A DNA stretch of 21,059 nt from JBBRLA01 sp038231615 (GTDB lineage Bacteria > Myxococcota_A > Polyangia > Palsa-1104 > JAEUJZ01). The notes under the pieces are model-generated. The model did no database searches. It was not told where the DNA came from and saw only the letters and a program-made list of their open reading frames with translations. The stretch spans positions 1 through 21,059 of the forward strand of contig JBBRLA010000057.1 in the NCBI GenBank assembly GCA_038231615.1, read 5' to 3'. This document shows, piece by piece, positions 1 to 6,809 of this stretch (its first letter is position 1; each line of letters opens with the position of its first letter). The position numbers and the translations under genes were made by a program.

Positions 1-1208
1 CATGGCTCTTGGCCCTTCTTGTTCTCGGGCCGCAGGATCGGCAGGAGCAGCGGGTTCAGCATGTAGCGCGGCTGTCCCTTCTCGTCGCGGTACTGGAGCA
101 CGCGCCGGGTCTCCAGCAGCACGAGATCGTCGTCGGTCGCCAACAGGAAGGGCACGTCATAGGCCATTCTGATGAGCTTACGTTTACCGCCCTCATCGAC
201 CCCAAAGAGCAGCTTTTGCCCTGCCTGCACCGCGGCCAAGTCCACATGCTCCGCCGTGATGGTGGGCGATTCCTTATAATAGGCTTGGCGCGCCGCCCCA
301 TGCGCCAGCCCGATCAGATCGCGGAGCACCCCGCCCGACAGGTCGATGAGGCGGTCCATCGCGGAGTCTGCGAGCAAGTCGGCTGGGATGCGCGCGTGCA
401 AGACCTCGTGCAAAAACGCTCTGCCGCCGGGGCTGCCCGCGACGTCGATGTCCCACAGGAACGAATACTGATCGTGGAAATACCGCACGATCCTGCGCTC
501 CGCGCCATACAGGGCGCTGAGCGGTGCGACTGCCACCACGCCGACTCCGACCCTCTGTAGGGCGGCGATGTCTTCCTGGAAGAGGCTGGTAAGCACCTTC
601 AGGTCCTGCACTCGATCGAGGGAGTCGAAAAGCACAACGACCTGCTGGTTCAGCGTAGCCAGAATGTGCGTGATCGACTGGCCAGCCTTGAGAACCTGCC
701 AGTCATTGGGTCCAGGTCCCTTCAGAATGCCCTTTTTCCACCGTATGCGGTCGTCCGGATCCCGGTAGGGGTCTTTTTCGACCCATTCCCCATGCGCCAG
801 GTCGGTAATTGTGTCCACCGAGGGGCGCAACTCCGCCTGTTGGGCCTCGGTGAGCAGCATGACCAACCTTACCCCGATCAGGCTGATCAGGACACCTGGC
901 CGCAGCCGCTCTAACTCCTGCTCATTGGCCACATCTATATAGAAAGCCCGCACATCCGGGCTCTTGCCGAGCTTCTGCTGGGCGATGAGCAACTCGGTGG
1001 TCTTCCCAGAGCCGATCCCGCCGACCAGGAGGTGCGCCGAGCTGGGCTCCAACTCCAGGGCCGCGGCGAGTTCGTCAGCCAACGAGTGGGGCCGGGGGAC
1101 GTAGAGCCCCTTGTCGATGACCGTGCCGGGCGCCATGGCGACGTTCAGCCGTGCCAGGCAGCGCCGATAGGTCTCGAGCAGGGTCGCGCTCTTCGTCGAA
1201 GGGTCCAT
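1..1208 (-). CDS. P-loop ATPase, AAA+/STAND-like, 3' end cut by window edge
   Basis: I translated the reverse strand by hand. One frame is open from an ATG at 1208 to the window edge, giving 402 residues without a stop, so the C-terminus is missing. Residues 63-71 read GGIGSGKTT, a clear Walker A loop. Residues 190-199 (VVVLFDSLDR) form a Walker B strand with acidic residues. GGVLRDL at 292-298 resembles an AAA+ sensor-2 arginine motif, and ITAEHVDLA after it resembles the lid of Orc1/Cdc6- or STAND-type ATPases. The part after residue 340 (LLETRRVLQYRDEKGQPRYM) could be a winged helix. There is no signal peptide, so it is probably cytoplasmic. Codons such as TTA, ATA and AGG are more common here than in the housekeeping genes of this window, which suggests horizontal transfer. 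A role in a conflict or regulatory system is plausible for this architecture but is not shown. The start is the first ATG; the ribosome binding site is weak. Confidence 0.85.
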   Translation of the reverse strand, partial: MDPSTKSATLLETYRRCLARLNVAMAPGTVIDKGLYVPRPHSLADELAAALELEPSSAHLLVGGIGSGKTTELLIAQQKLGKSPDVRAFYIDVANEQELERLRPGVLISLIGVRLVMLLTEAQQAELRPSVDTITDLAHGEWVEKDPYRDPDDRIRWKKGILKGPGPNDWQVLKAGQSITHILATLNQQVVVLFDSLDRVQDLKVLTSLFQEDIAALQRVGVGVVAVAPLSALYGAERRIVRYFHDQYSFLWDIDVAGSPGGRAFLHEVLHARIPADLLADSAMDRLIDLSGGVLRDLIGLAHGAARQAYYKESPTITAEHVDLAAVQAGQKLLFGVDEGGKRKLIRMAYDVPFLLATDDDLVLLETRRVLQYRDEKGQPRYMLNPLLLPILRPENKKGQEP

Positions 1209-1276
1209 CAAGAACCAGAGCCTACCACAGCGCAGCCTCGCCGACCTGTCGAGGTTAGGGAGATCGCATCGTCAGC

Positions 1277-1290
1277 AGGACCAAGGTCCT
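1277..1290. promoter_or_regulatory. Short perfect palindrome upstream of the ATPase gene
   Basis: AGGACC-AA-GGTCCT is a perfect 6-bp inverted repeat with a 2-base centre, about 70 bp upstream of the ATPase ATG at 1208. The position suits an operator for a small dimeric repressor. It is short enough to arise by chance and no matching regulator gene lies in the window. Confidence 0.2.
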
Positions 1291-1330
1291 CGACTGAGCG
1301 CGGCGAAGGCGTTGCGCCCTGTCCGGTCGC

Positions 1331-1675
1331 TCAGGCCCTGGGCAGATGCCACTGCCGAAGTTCGATGGGCTTGCCGTCGGGGTCGCGGATCTCCGCTCGG
1401 GTGTACTGCTCGATCCGGACTGGGCCCCAGGAGGGCTCGATGCCCCTGGTCTTCAGGTGCTCAAACGCCTTGCCCATGTCCTCCACTTCCAGCGCCATCA
1501 TGCGGTAGCCGAGCTGCAGCTTCTGCGGCGCCGCCTCGACCGGCATGCCGCTGTACGTCAAGAGCTCGATCCCGGTGCCGCCCAGGTCGAGGTACACGAT
1601 GCCGAGCGAGGCCCCGCCGGGCAGCGGGAGCTGCTGGCGCAGGCTCACCTTGAAGCCCAGCACCTCCCGCCAGGA
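1331..1675 (-). pseudogene. 5'-truncated VOC (glyoxalase/bleomycin-resistance fold) gene remnant
   Basis: The frame ending with TGA at 1331 encodes the body of a VOC-superfamily protein. It has SWREVLGFKV (normally FYREVLGFKV), a beta strand with Glu in VYLDLGGTGIELLTY, the second-half strand YRMMALEVEDM, and the closing DPDGKPIELRQW. The family normally begins about 20-25 residues earlier with an HVAI/DL segment carrying the first metal-ligand histidine. That segment is absent in all three frames upstream. No ATG, GTG or TTG with a ribosome binding site opens the frame near residue 1 of the homologous part. The second-half His is also replaced by Met (YRMM). The homology starts about 10 bases after the stop of the neighbouring upstream ORF, as expected for a deletion or recombination scar. 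A highly divergent intact protein is possible but less likely. Confidence 0.65.
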
Positions 1676-1683
1676 GAGCCGGG

Positions 1684-2067
1684 CTACCTCCCTACATACC
1701 CGACCATGATCCTCGCAAGCAGCTCCTCCGGCGTTCCATGATCCGGGTCCCGCGGGTCCCAATCCTCATCGGCCCATCGATATGGGTGGTGTTCCCACTC
1801 GTCGCCTGATACGTGGCGGAGTCTGCCGAGCGGCGTGTGATTCGACGGCGAAGGCGGAGAGGTCGGTGCGCAGCCTGGCCCGCATCCAAGCGGGTGCCGC
1901 ACTACCTCAATGTAGAGGTAGCTCTGCTGGGCCACGATGAAAAGGGTGAAGTCTTGGTTGAATTCCATCTCGACAAAGGCCGCGAGGAGGCGCTTCGTCA
2001 CCGACGACACGACGTTGGACGGAATCGTTGTCTTGCCCGGCGTGCCGGGCTTCTTCCTACGTGCCAC
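1684..2067 (-). CDS. Hypothetical small protein, 127 aa, ending in a GTPEELL motif
   Basis: I chose the GTG start at 2067 because GAGGGAG lies just upstream, and because the protein then begins with the basic run MARRKKPGTPGKTT. A longer version could start at the GTG at 2097. The middle reads FVEMEFNQDFTLFIVAQQSY, predicted helix then strand. The C-terminal part runs PLGRLRHVSGDEWEHHPYRW and then GTPEELLARIM. A closing GT-P-E-E segment after an aromatic-rich strand recalls small uncharacterised bacterial proteins that carry a CRL...W...GTPEEA pattern; I cannot name a domain. There is no signal peptide or membrane segment. It lies upstream of the VOC remnant on the same strand, and its TAG stop sits almost at the point where VOC homology begins. 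Function unknown. Confidence 0.6.
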   Translation of the reverse strand: MARRKKPGTPGKTTIPSNVVSSVTKRLLAAFVEMEFNQDFTLFIVAQQSYLYIEVVRHPLGCGPGCAPTSPPSPSNHTPLGRLRHVSGDEWEHHPYRWADEDWDPRDPDHGTPEELLARIMVGYVGR

Positions 2068-2141
2068 GTCTTCTCCCTCATCGCTGGGACAGGCCACTGC
2101 GACAAAGCCGGCGGGGGGAAGGGGGATGGGCGACCCTTCAC

Positions 2142-3218
2142 TCAGGGACGATGGGGAGGTGGTGCGACGGGGTGCCCGGCGCCAGCGCCATGGAACCCTG
2201 GAGGGGCCCCGGGGGTGCCGCCCGCCGCCGGGGGAGGCGTGCCGCCCTGGCGCGGGGGAGGGGCGCCGCCGCCTTGGCGCGGGGGAGGGGCCGGCGGGGG
2301 AGCGCCACCGCCCCAGCGAGGAGGCGGAGCGCCACCGCCATTGTAGATCGGGGCGGGCGGAGGAGCGCCGCCGCCGCGGTAGATAGGCGCCGGGGCGGGC
2401 ACGCCGCGGTAGATGGGCGCCGGGGCGGGCACGCCGCGGTAGATGGGCGCCGGGGCGGGCACGCCGCGGTAGACCGGGGCCGGGATGTTGCCGCGGTAGG
2501 CCGGGGCCGGCGGGGGGACGTAGCTGCGACCGCCGTAGAAGTAGGGCCGGGAGGTCGCCACCGGAGGCACCGTGCCGCGGTAGATGGGCTCGGGGCGGGT
2601 GCGGTAGTAGCGGAACCCGACGTAGTTGCTGCGGTAGTAGTTGTGGAAGTAGCCGTAGTACCAGTTGCGGTGCTGGTAGTATTCCTGCGGCCAGCCGCCG
2701 GTATAGACGTAATAGCCTCCCGACGAGGTGTAGTAGGGGGCGTACTCTTCTGCCGGCGGGTAGTAGTGGCGGTGGGGCCAGCTCATGTAGCAGAAGCCGC
2801 CGCCGAACGAGAAGGAGATGGGGTGCTCGCCGCGATACCAGTAGAGCGCCTGGTGGTACCCGAAGTCGGCCGGGTCGCCGATAAAGTAATACAGGCCGTT
2901 CACCTGGCGGAACAGATAGGCGTCGAAGGGCGGATAGGGGTGCGAGTGGGGGCCCTGGGTGTAGTCGAAGCCCGAGCCGTATTCATAGGGGATGGGGTGC
3001 GGACCGCCGTAGTTGTACTGGGCGTTGTAGACCGGCGCGGGCGGGGGCACGTTGCCCGGGCCCGGGGCGTAGGCGCCGGGGTCGTCACCCGGCTGGTAGG
3101 CCGGGGGCTGCTCGACGGGGGGAGCGCCGGGATCATCGGGATATTGCGCCAGTGCCGTCGCCGGAAGGGCGAACCAGGCGCAGACCGCAAGGAGCAGGAA
3201 CAAGGACCGAACACGCAT
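2142..3218 (-). CDS. Secreted Pro/Tyr-rich low-complexity repeat protein, 358 aa
   Basis: The start ATG at 3218 is preceded by GGAGG at good spacing. It opens a textbook signal peptide (MRVRSLFLLLAVCAWFALPA) with probable cleavage after ALA, before QYPDDP. A start 17 codons earlier would bury the signal. The mature protein has a Pro-rich linker, then a Tyr/Trp/His-rich middle (for example YFIGDPADFGYHQALYWYRG and FGGGFCYMSWPHRHYYPP). A repetitive tail follows, with the decapeptide GVPAPAPIYR in tandem and then GGGAPPP-type repeats to the end. It is probably exported to the periplasm, envelope or surface; no enzymatic motif is visible. The composition resembles structural or matrix-like proteins of myxobacteria. 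It lies 73 bp downstream of glpX on the same strand but has its own promoter-like sequence. Confidence 0.85.
   Translation of the reverse strand: MRVRSLFLLLAVCAWFALPATALAQYPDDPGAPPVEQPPAYQPGDDPGAYAPGPGNVPPPAPVYNAQYNYGGPHPIPYEYGSGFDYTQGPHSHPYPPFDAYLFRQVNGLYYFIGDPADFGYHQALYWYRGEHPISFSFGGGFCYMSWPHRHYYPPAEEYAPYYTSSGGYYVYTGGWPQEYYQHRNWYYGYFHNYYRSNYVGFRYYRTRPEPIYRGTVPPVATSRPYFYGGRSYVPPPAPAYRGNIPAPVYRGVPAPAPIYRGVPAPAPIYRGVPAPAPIYRGGGAPPPAPIYNGGGAPPPRWGGGAPPPAPPPRQGGGAPPPRQGGTPPPAAGGTPGAPPGFHGAGAGHPVAPPPHRP
2371..2475. repeat. 30-bp in-frame tandem repeat in the secreted protein gene
   Basis: Two identical 30-bp units occupy 2401-2430 and 2431-2460. A third copy with two mismatches precedes them at 2371-2400 and a partial copy follows from 2461. 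The unit encodes GVPAPAPIYR on the minus strand. Being a multiple of three, copy-number change by slippage would keep the frame. Confidence 0.9.
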
Positions 3219-3247
3219 CAGGGGGCCTCCGGTTGCTCTTCGAGGGT

Positions 3248-3277
3248 AGCATAGAGGTCGGGCCCGCACCCGTGAAA
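3248..3277 (-). promoter_or_regulatory. Candidate sigma-70 promoter for the secreted repeat protein
   Basis: On the minus strand TTTCAC (3277-3272) and TATGCT (3253-3248) are separated by 18 bp, with the GGAGG and ATG at 3218 downstream. The match to TTGACA/TATAAT is partial. It would allow expression independent of glpX. Confidence 0.35.
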
Positions 3278-3291
3278 GTGGGCCGTCGGCG

Positions 3292-4308
3292 TCAAGGCTT
3301 TGGGGTGGCGCTGGACGGCGATGTCGCGGTCATCCAGGAGTAATCCGGCTTGCGGTCGAAGTGGTGCTCGGCGTCGATGAAACGCACCGTGCCCGACTTG
3401 GAGCGCATCACCACTGACTGGGTGGTGGCGCCGCCGCCGAAGAAGTGCACGCCCTTGAGCAGACTGCCATCGGTGACCCCGGTGGCGGCGAACATCACCT
3501 GCCCCGAGGCCAGCTCATCCAGGCGGTACACGTGGTCGTGATCGCGGATGCCCATCGCCTCGGCCCGGCGGCGCTCGTCGTCGTTTCTGTACTGGAGCAG
3601 GCCCAGCATGTCGCCGCCGACGCAGCGGATCGCCGCGGCGGCCAGCACCCCCTCGGGGGCGCCGCCGGTGCCCAGAAGGACATCGATGCCGGTGGTGGCC
3701 TTGGTGGTGGCGATGGCCGCGGCCACGTCGCCATCGGTGATCAGGCGGATGCGCGCCCCGGCGCGGCGCACCTCGTCGATCAGTTCCTGGTGGCGGTCGC
3801 GGTCCAGGATGATGGCGGTCAGGTCATCTACCCGGCAGCGCTTGGCCTCGGCGATGGCGGAGAGGTTCCAGGTGGGGCTTTTCCTCAGATCGATGGCCCC
3901 CCGGGCGACGGGGCCCACGGCGATCTTCTTCATATAGGTGTCGGGGGCGTTGAGGAACTTGCCGTCCTCGGCGATGGCGATGACGGCGATGGAGTCGGGG
4001 GAACCGGTGGCGCACAGGTTGGTGCCTTCCAGCGGGTCCACGGCGATGTCTACCCGGGGGGCGGCCTCGGCGCTTTGGGCCCAGCCGGCACCCACCTGTT
4101 CGCCGATGAAGAGCATGGGCGCCTCGTCGCGCTCGCCCTCGCCGATGACCACCGTGCCGCGGACCTGGACCGAGTCGAAGGCACGGCGCATGGCGTCCAC
4201 CGCCGCCTGGTCGGCCCCCTTGCGATCGCCACGCCCCATGGTGCGCCCCGCGGCCAGGGCCGCCGCCTCGGTGACGCGGACCATCTCCAGTGCCAGGTTC
4301 CTGTCCAT
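3292..4308 (-). CDS. glpX: Class II fructose-1,6-bisphosphatase GlpX
   Basis: This 338-aa protein has the normal length of GlpX, which hydrolyses fructose-1,6-bisphosphate to fructose-6-phosphate in gluconeogenesis and is cytoplasmic and Mg/Mn dependent. It begins MDRNLALEMVRVTEAAALAA as in the family. Metal- and phosphate-binding motifs are intact: Asp33, IGEGERDEAPML with Glu57, DIAVDPLEGTNL with Asp91 and Glu94, and the substrate loop GTGGAPEGVLAAAAIRC. The ATG at 4308 follows AAGGA at about 8 bases. It lies 19 bp downstream of the thioesterase gene on the same strand, so the two are probably cotranscribed. The C-terminal tail after YSWMTATSP is short and low in complexity. Confidence 0.97.
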   Translation of the reverse strand: MDRNLALEMVRVTEAAALAAGRTMGRGDRKGADQAAVDAMRRAFDSVQVRGTVVIGEGERDEAPMLFIGEQVGAGWAQSAEAAPRVDIAVDPLEGTNLCATGSPDSIAVIAIAEDGKFLNAPDTYMKKIAVGPVARGAIDLRKSPTWNLSAIAEAKRCRVDDLTAIILDRDRHQELIDEVRRAGARIRLITDGDVAAAIATTKATTGIDVLLGTGGAPEGVLAAAAIRCVGGDMLGLLQYRNDDERRRAEAMGIRDHDHVYRLDELASGQVMFAATGVTDGSLLKGVHFFGGGATTQSVVMRSKSGTVRFIDAEHHFDRKPDYSWMTATSPSSATPKP

Positions 4309-4327
4309 GTGCGGATCCTTCTTTCTT

Positions 4328-4747
4328 CTACGGGTTCGGTTCGTGCAAGGGGGTTGCGTGCGCGGTCAGAAGCGCCAGCAGGTCCGCGGGGACGCGCCGC
4401 ACCTTGCCGTCGCGCCCGACGCAGGCGTGGCGGGTGGTGCCGGTGACCAGCAGGGCCTGGTCGGGTTGGCGGCGGACCTCGTAGTGGAAAAATACCCGTG
4501 CCGGGCGCGGGGGGTCGATGCGGGCGTGGAGTTCCAGCAAGTCATCGTAGCGGGCGGGACGCAGGTAGCGCACGTGGGTCTCGTAGACCGGCATCATCAC
4601 GCCGCCCGCCTCGATCTCGGTATAGGCCCGGCCGCGCTGGCGCAGCCACTCGGCGCGGGCCTGCTCAAACCAGCGCAGAGCGACCGCGTGGTTGGCCACG
4701 CCCATCTGGTCGGTATCCGCGTAAAGCACCCGCACCGTGCAAATCAT
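4328..4747 (-). CDS. YbgC/4-hydroxybenzoyl-CoA-type acyl-CoA thioesterase
   Basis: This 139-aa single hotdog-fold protein has the family signature YADTDQMGVANHAVALRWFE, followed by ARAEWLRQRG. Asp13 of DTDQMG is the expected catalytic carboxylate. The strand ETHVRYLRPARYDDLLELHA and the closing strand TGTTRHACVGRDGKVRRVP also fit the family. Such enzymes hydrolyse acyl-CoA or acyl-ACP thioesters in the cytoplasm; YbgC members are often linked to Tol-Pal and phospholipid metabolism, but no tol gene is present here. The substrate cannot be told from sequence. I took ATG 4747, because the first beta strand starts immediately after it; no strong ribosome binding site is visible. It is the first gene of a probable two-gene operon with glpX. 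Confidence 0.9.
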   Translation of the reverse strand: MICTVRVLYADTDQMGVANHAVALRWFEQARAEWLRQRGRAYTEIEAGGVMMPVYETHVRYLRPARYDDLLELHARIDPPRPARVFFHYEVRRQPDQALLVTGTTRHACVGRDGKVRRVPADLLALLTAHATPLHEPNP

Positions 4748-4826
4748 CGGGCGGAAGCTAGCAGATCGAGGGGGGCGGCGGAAGTCTAGATAAACTCGCG
4801 CGAGTAACGCGCGGTGGGGGGAGGCT

Positions 4827-4902
4827 CATCGAGCTTGCTCGATGTGGGCCCACGCGCCCCGGCGAATGCCGGGGCGTGGGGAGGGGGACGGGAACGTCCC
4901 CC
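4827..4902. repeat. Cluster of three consecutive hairpins (REP-like or structured leader)
   Basis: Three perfect or near-perfect inverted repeats lie head to tail between two divergent genes. CATCGAG-CTTG-CTCGATG is at 4827-4844. CGCCCCGGC-GAAT-GCCGGGGCG is at 4855-4876, extendable to CCCAC/GTGGG at 4849-4880 with a small bulge. GGGGGACG-rich arms flank loop GGAA at 4883-4902. None is followed by a T-run, so a simple terminator is unlikely. Tetraloop-capped GC stems separated by only a few bases recall repetitive extragenic palindromes, or a folded 5' leader of the cstA-like gene that starts at 4954. Confidence 0.6.
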
Positions 4903-4953
4903 CCTGACAGTAAGGGCTGGAAATAATAGGCCGGGGGCGAGACTATCCGCCCG

Positions 4954-6753
4954 ATGCGCGTGCATGCCTTGCCGCTCTTCGTCGGCACCCTTTGCGTTTT
5001 GACGGTGGCCTATCGTTTTTACTCGGCCTTTCTGGCCGCCAAGGTGCTGTCCCTGGACCCCGATAGGCCGACCCCGGCCCATCAGTTTCGCGACGGCAAG
5101 GACTACCTGCCGACCCACCGCTACGTGCTCTTCGGCCACCACTTCGCCGCCATCACTGGCGCCGGGCCCTTGATCGGGCCGGTGCTGGCCGCGCAGTTCG
5201 GCTTCTTGCCGGGCCTTCTGTGGATCCTCGTCGGAGTGACCCTGGGCGGGGCAGTCCACGATTTTGTCATTCTGTCGGCCAGCGTGCGCCGGGGCGGCCG
5301 GTCCCTGGCCGAGATCGCCCGCTTGGAGCTGGGGCCGCTGGCCGGGATCATCGCCTCCATCGCCATCTTCTTCACCGTCACCATCGCCATCGCGGCCATG
5401 GGCTTCTCGGTGATCAAGATCCTGGAAGGCAGCCCGTGGGCCACCTTCACCATCGGCATGACCATCCCCATCGCCCTCTTGATGGGCGTGCTCATGCGCG
5501 GAGGGGCCCGGCTGGCCCAGATTTCGGCCCTGGGGGTGCTGCTGCTGGTGATGGCGGTGATCTTCGGCCATACGGTGGCGGCCTCGTTGCTGGGGCACGC
5601 CCTGACGCTGCACTTTCACACCCTGGTGTACCTGATCGCCGCCTACGGCTTCTGCGCGTCCGTGCTACCGGTGTGGCTTTTGCTGGTGCCGCGGGACTAC
5701 CTGTCCTCGTACATGAAGATCGGGACGATCTTCTTTCTGGTCGTCGGGATCATGATCATCAACCCCGAGCTGCGCATGGAGGCGGTGACGCAATACGTCC
5801 ACGGCGGCGGCCCGATCATCAAGGGCAAGGTCTTTCCCTTTGTCTTCATCACCGTGGCCTGCGGGGCCATCAGCGGCTTCCATTCGCTGATTGCCTCGGG
5901 CACCACCCCCAAGATGATCGATCGTGAGACCGACTGCCGCCTGATCGGCTACGGGGCCATGCTGATGGAGGGGCTGGTCGGGGTGACCTCGCTGGTGGCG
6001 GCCTCGTGTCTGTTCCCGGCGGATTACTTCGCCATCAATGTCTCGCCGGCGATTTTTGCCAAGCTGGGAATCTCCCCGGTGCAGATCGACCAGCTTTCCC
6101 GGCTCCTGGGGGAGGACCTGCGCGGACGCACCGGAGGGTCGGTATCGCTGGCCGCGGGGATGGCGCAGATTTTTGCCCAGTTCCCGGCGTTCCGGGCGCT
6201 CCTCGACTACTTCTATCACTTCGTGGTGATGTTCGAGGCGGTCTTCATCCTGACCACGGTGGACGCCGGCACCCGGGTGGCGCGCTTCCTGATGCAGGAT
6301 CTGCTGGGCCGGGCGGACCCTCGCTTTCTGCGCCATGACTGGGCGCCTGGGGTGTTCATCGCCTCGACCCTGGTAGTGGCGGCGTGGGGGACGTTCCTGT
6401 ACAGCGGCACCATCCAGACGCTCTGGCCGCTTCTGGGCATTGCAAACCAGCTTCTGGCCACCACCGCGCTGGCGGTGGGCAGCGCCTACATCTGGGGGCA
6501 GGTCACGGCGCCGGGGGCAGCCAAAGGGCGGCGACACTACGTCCTTTTTACCCTGCTGCCAATGATTTTTGTCGGTGCGACGACGCTGACCGCCGGGTGG
6601 ATGTCGATCTTCGACATCTTCCTGAAGGCGGAGAACCGTGTGCAGGGAACGATCGATGCCGCGCTGACCGCGTTTCTGATGCTCTGCGCCGGCGCGCTGA
6701 TCGTGAAGCTTTTCGCGCGTCTAGCGGGGCGCGGCCTTGCCGACGGAAAGTAA
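4954..6753 (+). CDS. cstA: CstA-family carbon starvation / pyruvate-type transporter
   Basis: This 599-aa multi-span inner-membrane protein carries the CstA hallmarks: YRFYSAFLAAKVLSLDP at the N-terminus, GHHFAAITGAGPLIGPVLAA, GGAVHDFVILSASVRRGGRS, the long segment FITVACGAISGFHSLIASGT followed by TPKMIDRE, VVMFEAVFILTTVDAGTRVA, and TLWPLLGIANQLLA. Family members import pyruvate or peptides and are typically induced by carbon limitation. It is about 100 residues shorter than E. coli CstA, with the difference at the C-terminal end, as in many shorter bacterial homologues. ATG 4954 places the first helix directly after the start; the ribosome binding site is weak. The 206-bp upstream region contains the hairpin cluster, a possible site of control. 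The substrate is not defined by sequence. Confidence 0.95.
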   Translation: MRVHALPLFVGTLCVLTVAYRFYSAFLAAKVLSLDPDRPTPAHQFRDGKDYLPTHRYVLFGHHFAAITGAGPLIGPVLAAQFGFLPGLLWILVGVTLGGAVHDFVILSASVRRGGRSLAEIARLELGPLAGIIASIAIFFTVTIAIAAMGFSVIKILEGSPWATFTIGMTIPIALLMGVLMRGGARLAQISALGVLLLVMAVIFGHTVAASLLGHALTLHFHTLVYLIAAYGFCASVLPVWLLLVPRDYLSSYMKIGTIFFLVVGIMIINPELRMEAVTQYVHGGGPIIKGKVFPFVFITVACGAISGFHSLIASGTTPKMIDRETDCRLIGYGAMLMEGLVGVTSLVAASCLFPADYFAINVSPAIFAKLGISPVQIDQLSRLLGEDLRGRTGGSVSLAAGMAQIFAQFPAFRALLDYFYHFVVMFEAVFILTTVDAGTRVARFLMQDLLGRADPRFLRHDWAPGVFIASTLVVAAWGTFLYSGTIQTLWPLLGIANQLLATTALAVGSAYIWGQVTAPGAAKGRRHYVLFTLLPMIFVGATTLTAGWMSIFDIFLKAENRVQGTIDAALTAFLMLCAGALIVKLFARLAGRGLADGK

Positions 6754-6772
6754 GATGTGATACGCGCATCGT

Positions 6773-6801
6773 TTGACCTTCACGGCGGGCAGCGGTACGG
6801 T
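6773..6801 (+). promoter_or_regulatory. Candidate promoter of the PEGA protein gene
   Basis: TTGACC (6773-6778) and TACGGT (6796-6801) are 17 bp apart in the 56-bp gap after the transporter gene. Transcription would begin only a base or two before the ATG at 6810, implying a leaderless or nearly leaderless mRNA. The absence of a good ribosome binding site agrees with this. The -10 match is weak. Confidence 0.35.
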
Positions 6802-6809
6802 CTGGATAT

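Noticed and set aside
9..560. 183-codon plus-strand ORF
   Set aside because: It is antisense to the P-loop ATPase; the reverse frame has Walker motifs, while this one has Gln/Arg/Val-rich shadow composition.
2371..2475. CRISPR-like array
   Set aside because: The 30-bp units are directly adjacent with no spacers and encode an in-frame peptide repeat.
2028..3254. 408-codon plus-strand ORF rich in Arg, Gly and Val
   Set aside because: It is antisense to the signal-peptide repeat protein, which has a ribosome binding site and a clear export signal; the plus frame is a GC-rich shadow.
3445..4446. 333-codon plus-strand ORF
   Set aside because: It lies opposite glpX, whose conserved motifs are intact on the minus strand.
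4827..4902. Bidirectional intrinsic terminator
   Set aside because: The hairpins lie between the 5' ends of two divergent genes and none is followed by a T-run.
4786..5619. 277-codon minus-strand ORF rich in Gln, His and Gly
   Set aside because: It is antisense to the cstA-like gene and covers the hairpin region; the composition is typical of a shadow frame.
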